From positions 1 to 61,709 of the forward strand of contig JAFWFL010000073.1 of NCBI GenBank assembly GCA_017515595.1: a stretch of 61,709 bases of DNA, read 5' to 3'. Numbering within the stretch: position 1 is the first letter of the stretch; each line of letters begins with the position of its first letter. The position numbers and the translations under genes are program-made. The notes beneath the pieces are model-generated. The model made no database searches. It was not told the DNA's origin and saw only the letters and a program-made list of their open reading frames with translations. The DNA comes from Coriobacteriales bacterium. Lineage in GTDB: Bacteria > Actinomycetota > Coriobacteriia > Coriobacteriales > UMGS124. This document shows, one piece after another, positions 61,619-61,709 of this stretch.

Positions 61619-61703
61619 CACAGAGGGACGGGGGATGTGTGTGGTTTTGAGATAAGGAATAACACAGAGGGACGGGGGATGTGTGTGGTTTTGAGATAAG
61701 ACA
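61612..61703. repeat. 44-bp direct repeat, two copies, at the window edge
   Basis: Copies begin at CAGAGGGACGGGGGATGTGT (61621 and 61665) with GTGGTTTTGAGATAAG following; the AATAACA before each also repeats. The first overlaps the end of the LuxR gene (GGGAATAACA at its stop). It resembles a third REP-like family, but only its start is inside the window. Confidence 0.85.
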
Positions 61704-61709
61704 CGCTGG

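Overview
The window looks like chromosome from an anaerobic gut actinobacterium of the Coriobacteriia, most likely family Eggerthellaceae. I infer this from three things: ten twin-arginine-exported FAD reductases of the fumarate/urocanate reductase superfamily, four regulators with 12 membrane segments and a C-terminal LuxR helix-turn-helix, and selenium-type yedE/yedF genes. No rRNA, tRNA, CRISPR array or prophage was seen. Base composition is moderate, with AT-rich islands around 30.5 kb and 36 kb.

Layout. 0.5-7.7 kb is one operon: an ECF importer (S, T and a fused double ATPase), an AraC regulator and two half ABC transporters. The gene order resembles Gram-positive heme uptake loci. 7.8-10.1 kb is an ECF sigma factor, anti-sigma and DUF4097 operon with its own ECF-type promoter. 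10.3-13.0 kb holds a cysteine desulfidase-type enzyme and an NhaC-type antiporter. 13.2-19.2 kb is the first reductase/regulator cassette, and includes a double-FMN flavoprotein. 19.2-20.1 kb is a REP-associated tyrosine transposase flanked by its REPs. 20.1-21.7 kb is yedE, yedF and DUF3343. 22.3-29.7 kb is a tandem array of four reductases, one interrupted by an in-frame amber codon. 29.8-37.7 kb is an accessory stretch with DUF4143-type ATPases, REPs, small orphan genes and a fourth-type membrane LuxR regulator. 37.7-46.4 kb carries a nucleotidase, a GyrI-like protein, a MarR/glutathione peroxidase/radical SAM operon, an HTH-desulfoferrodoxin regulator and exported proteins of unknown role. 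46.5-61.6 kb holds four more reductases with divergent LysR or LuxR regulators, a hexaheme cytochrome c, a lipoprotein and a decayed Fic/kinase gene.

How it fits together. The reductases carry Tat signals and should sit outside the membrane. They probably act as terminal reductases for different organic electron acceptors, each switched on by an adjacent membrane-bound or LysR-type sensor. The hexaheme cytochrome and the double-FMN protein are candidate electron carriers. If the first operon imports heme, it would supply the cytochrome.

The most unusual signal is not a gene. The octamer GCCGAGAA occurs about 27 times on the two strands, where about 2 are expected. It appears as inverted pairs forming intergenic hairpins and as a favoured encoding of Ala-Glu-Lys/Asn inside genes. 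This is the pattern of DNA uptake sequences in Neisseria and Haemophilus. The window also has four long inverted repeats in intergenic regions and at least two REP families.
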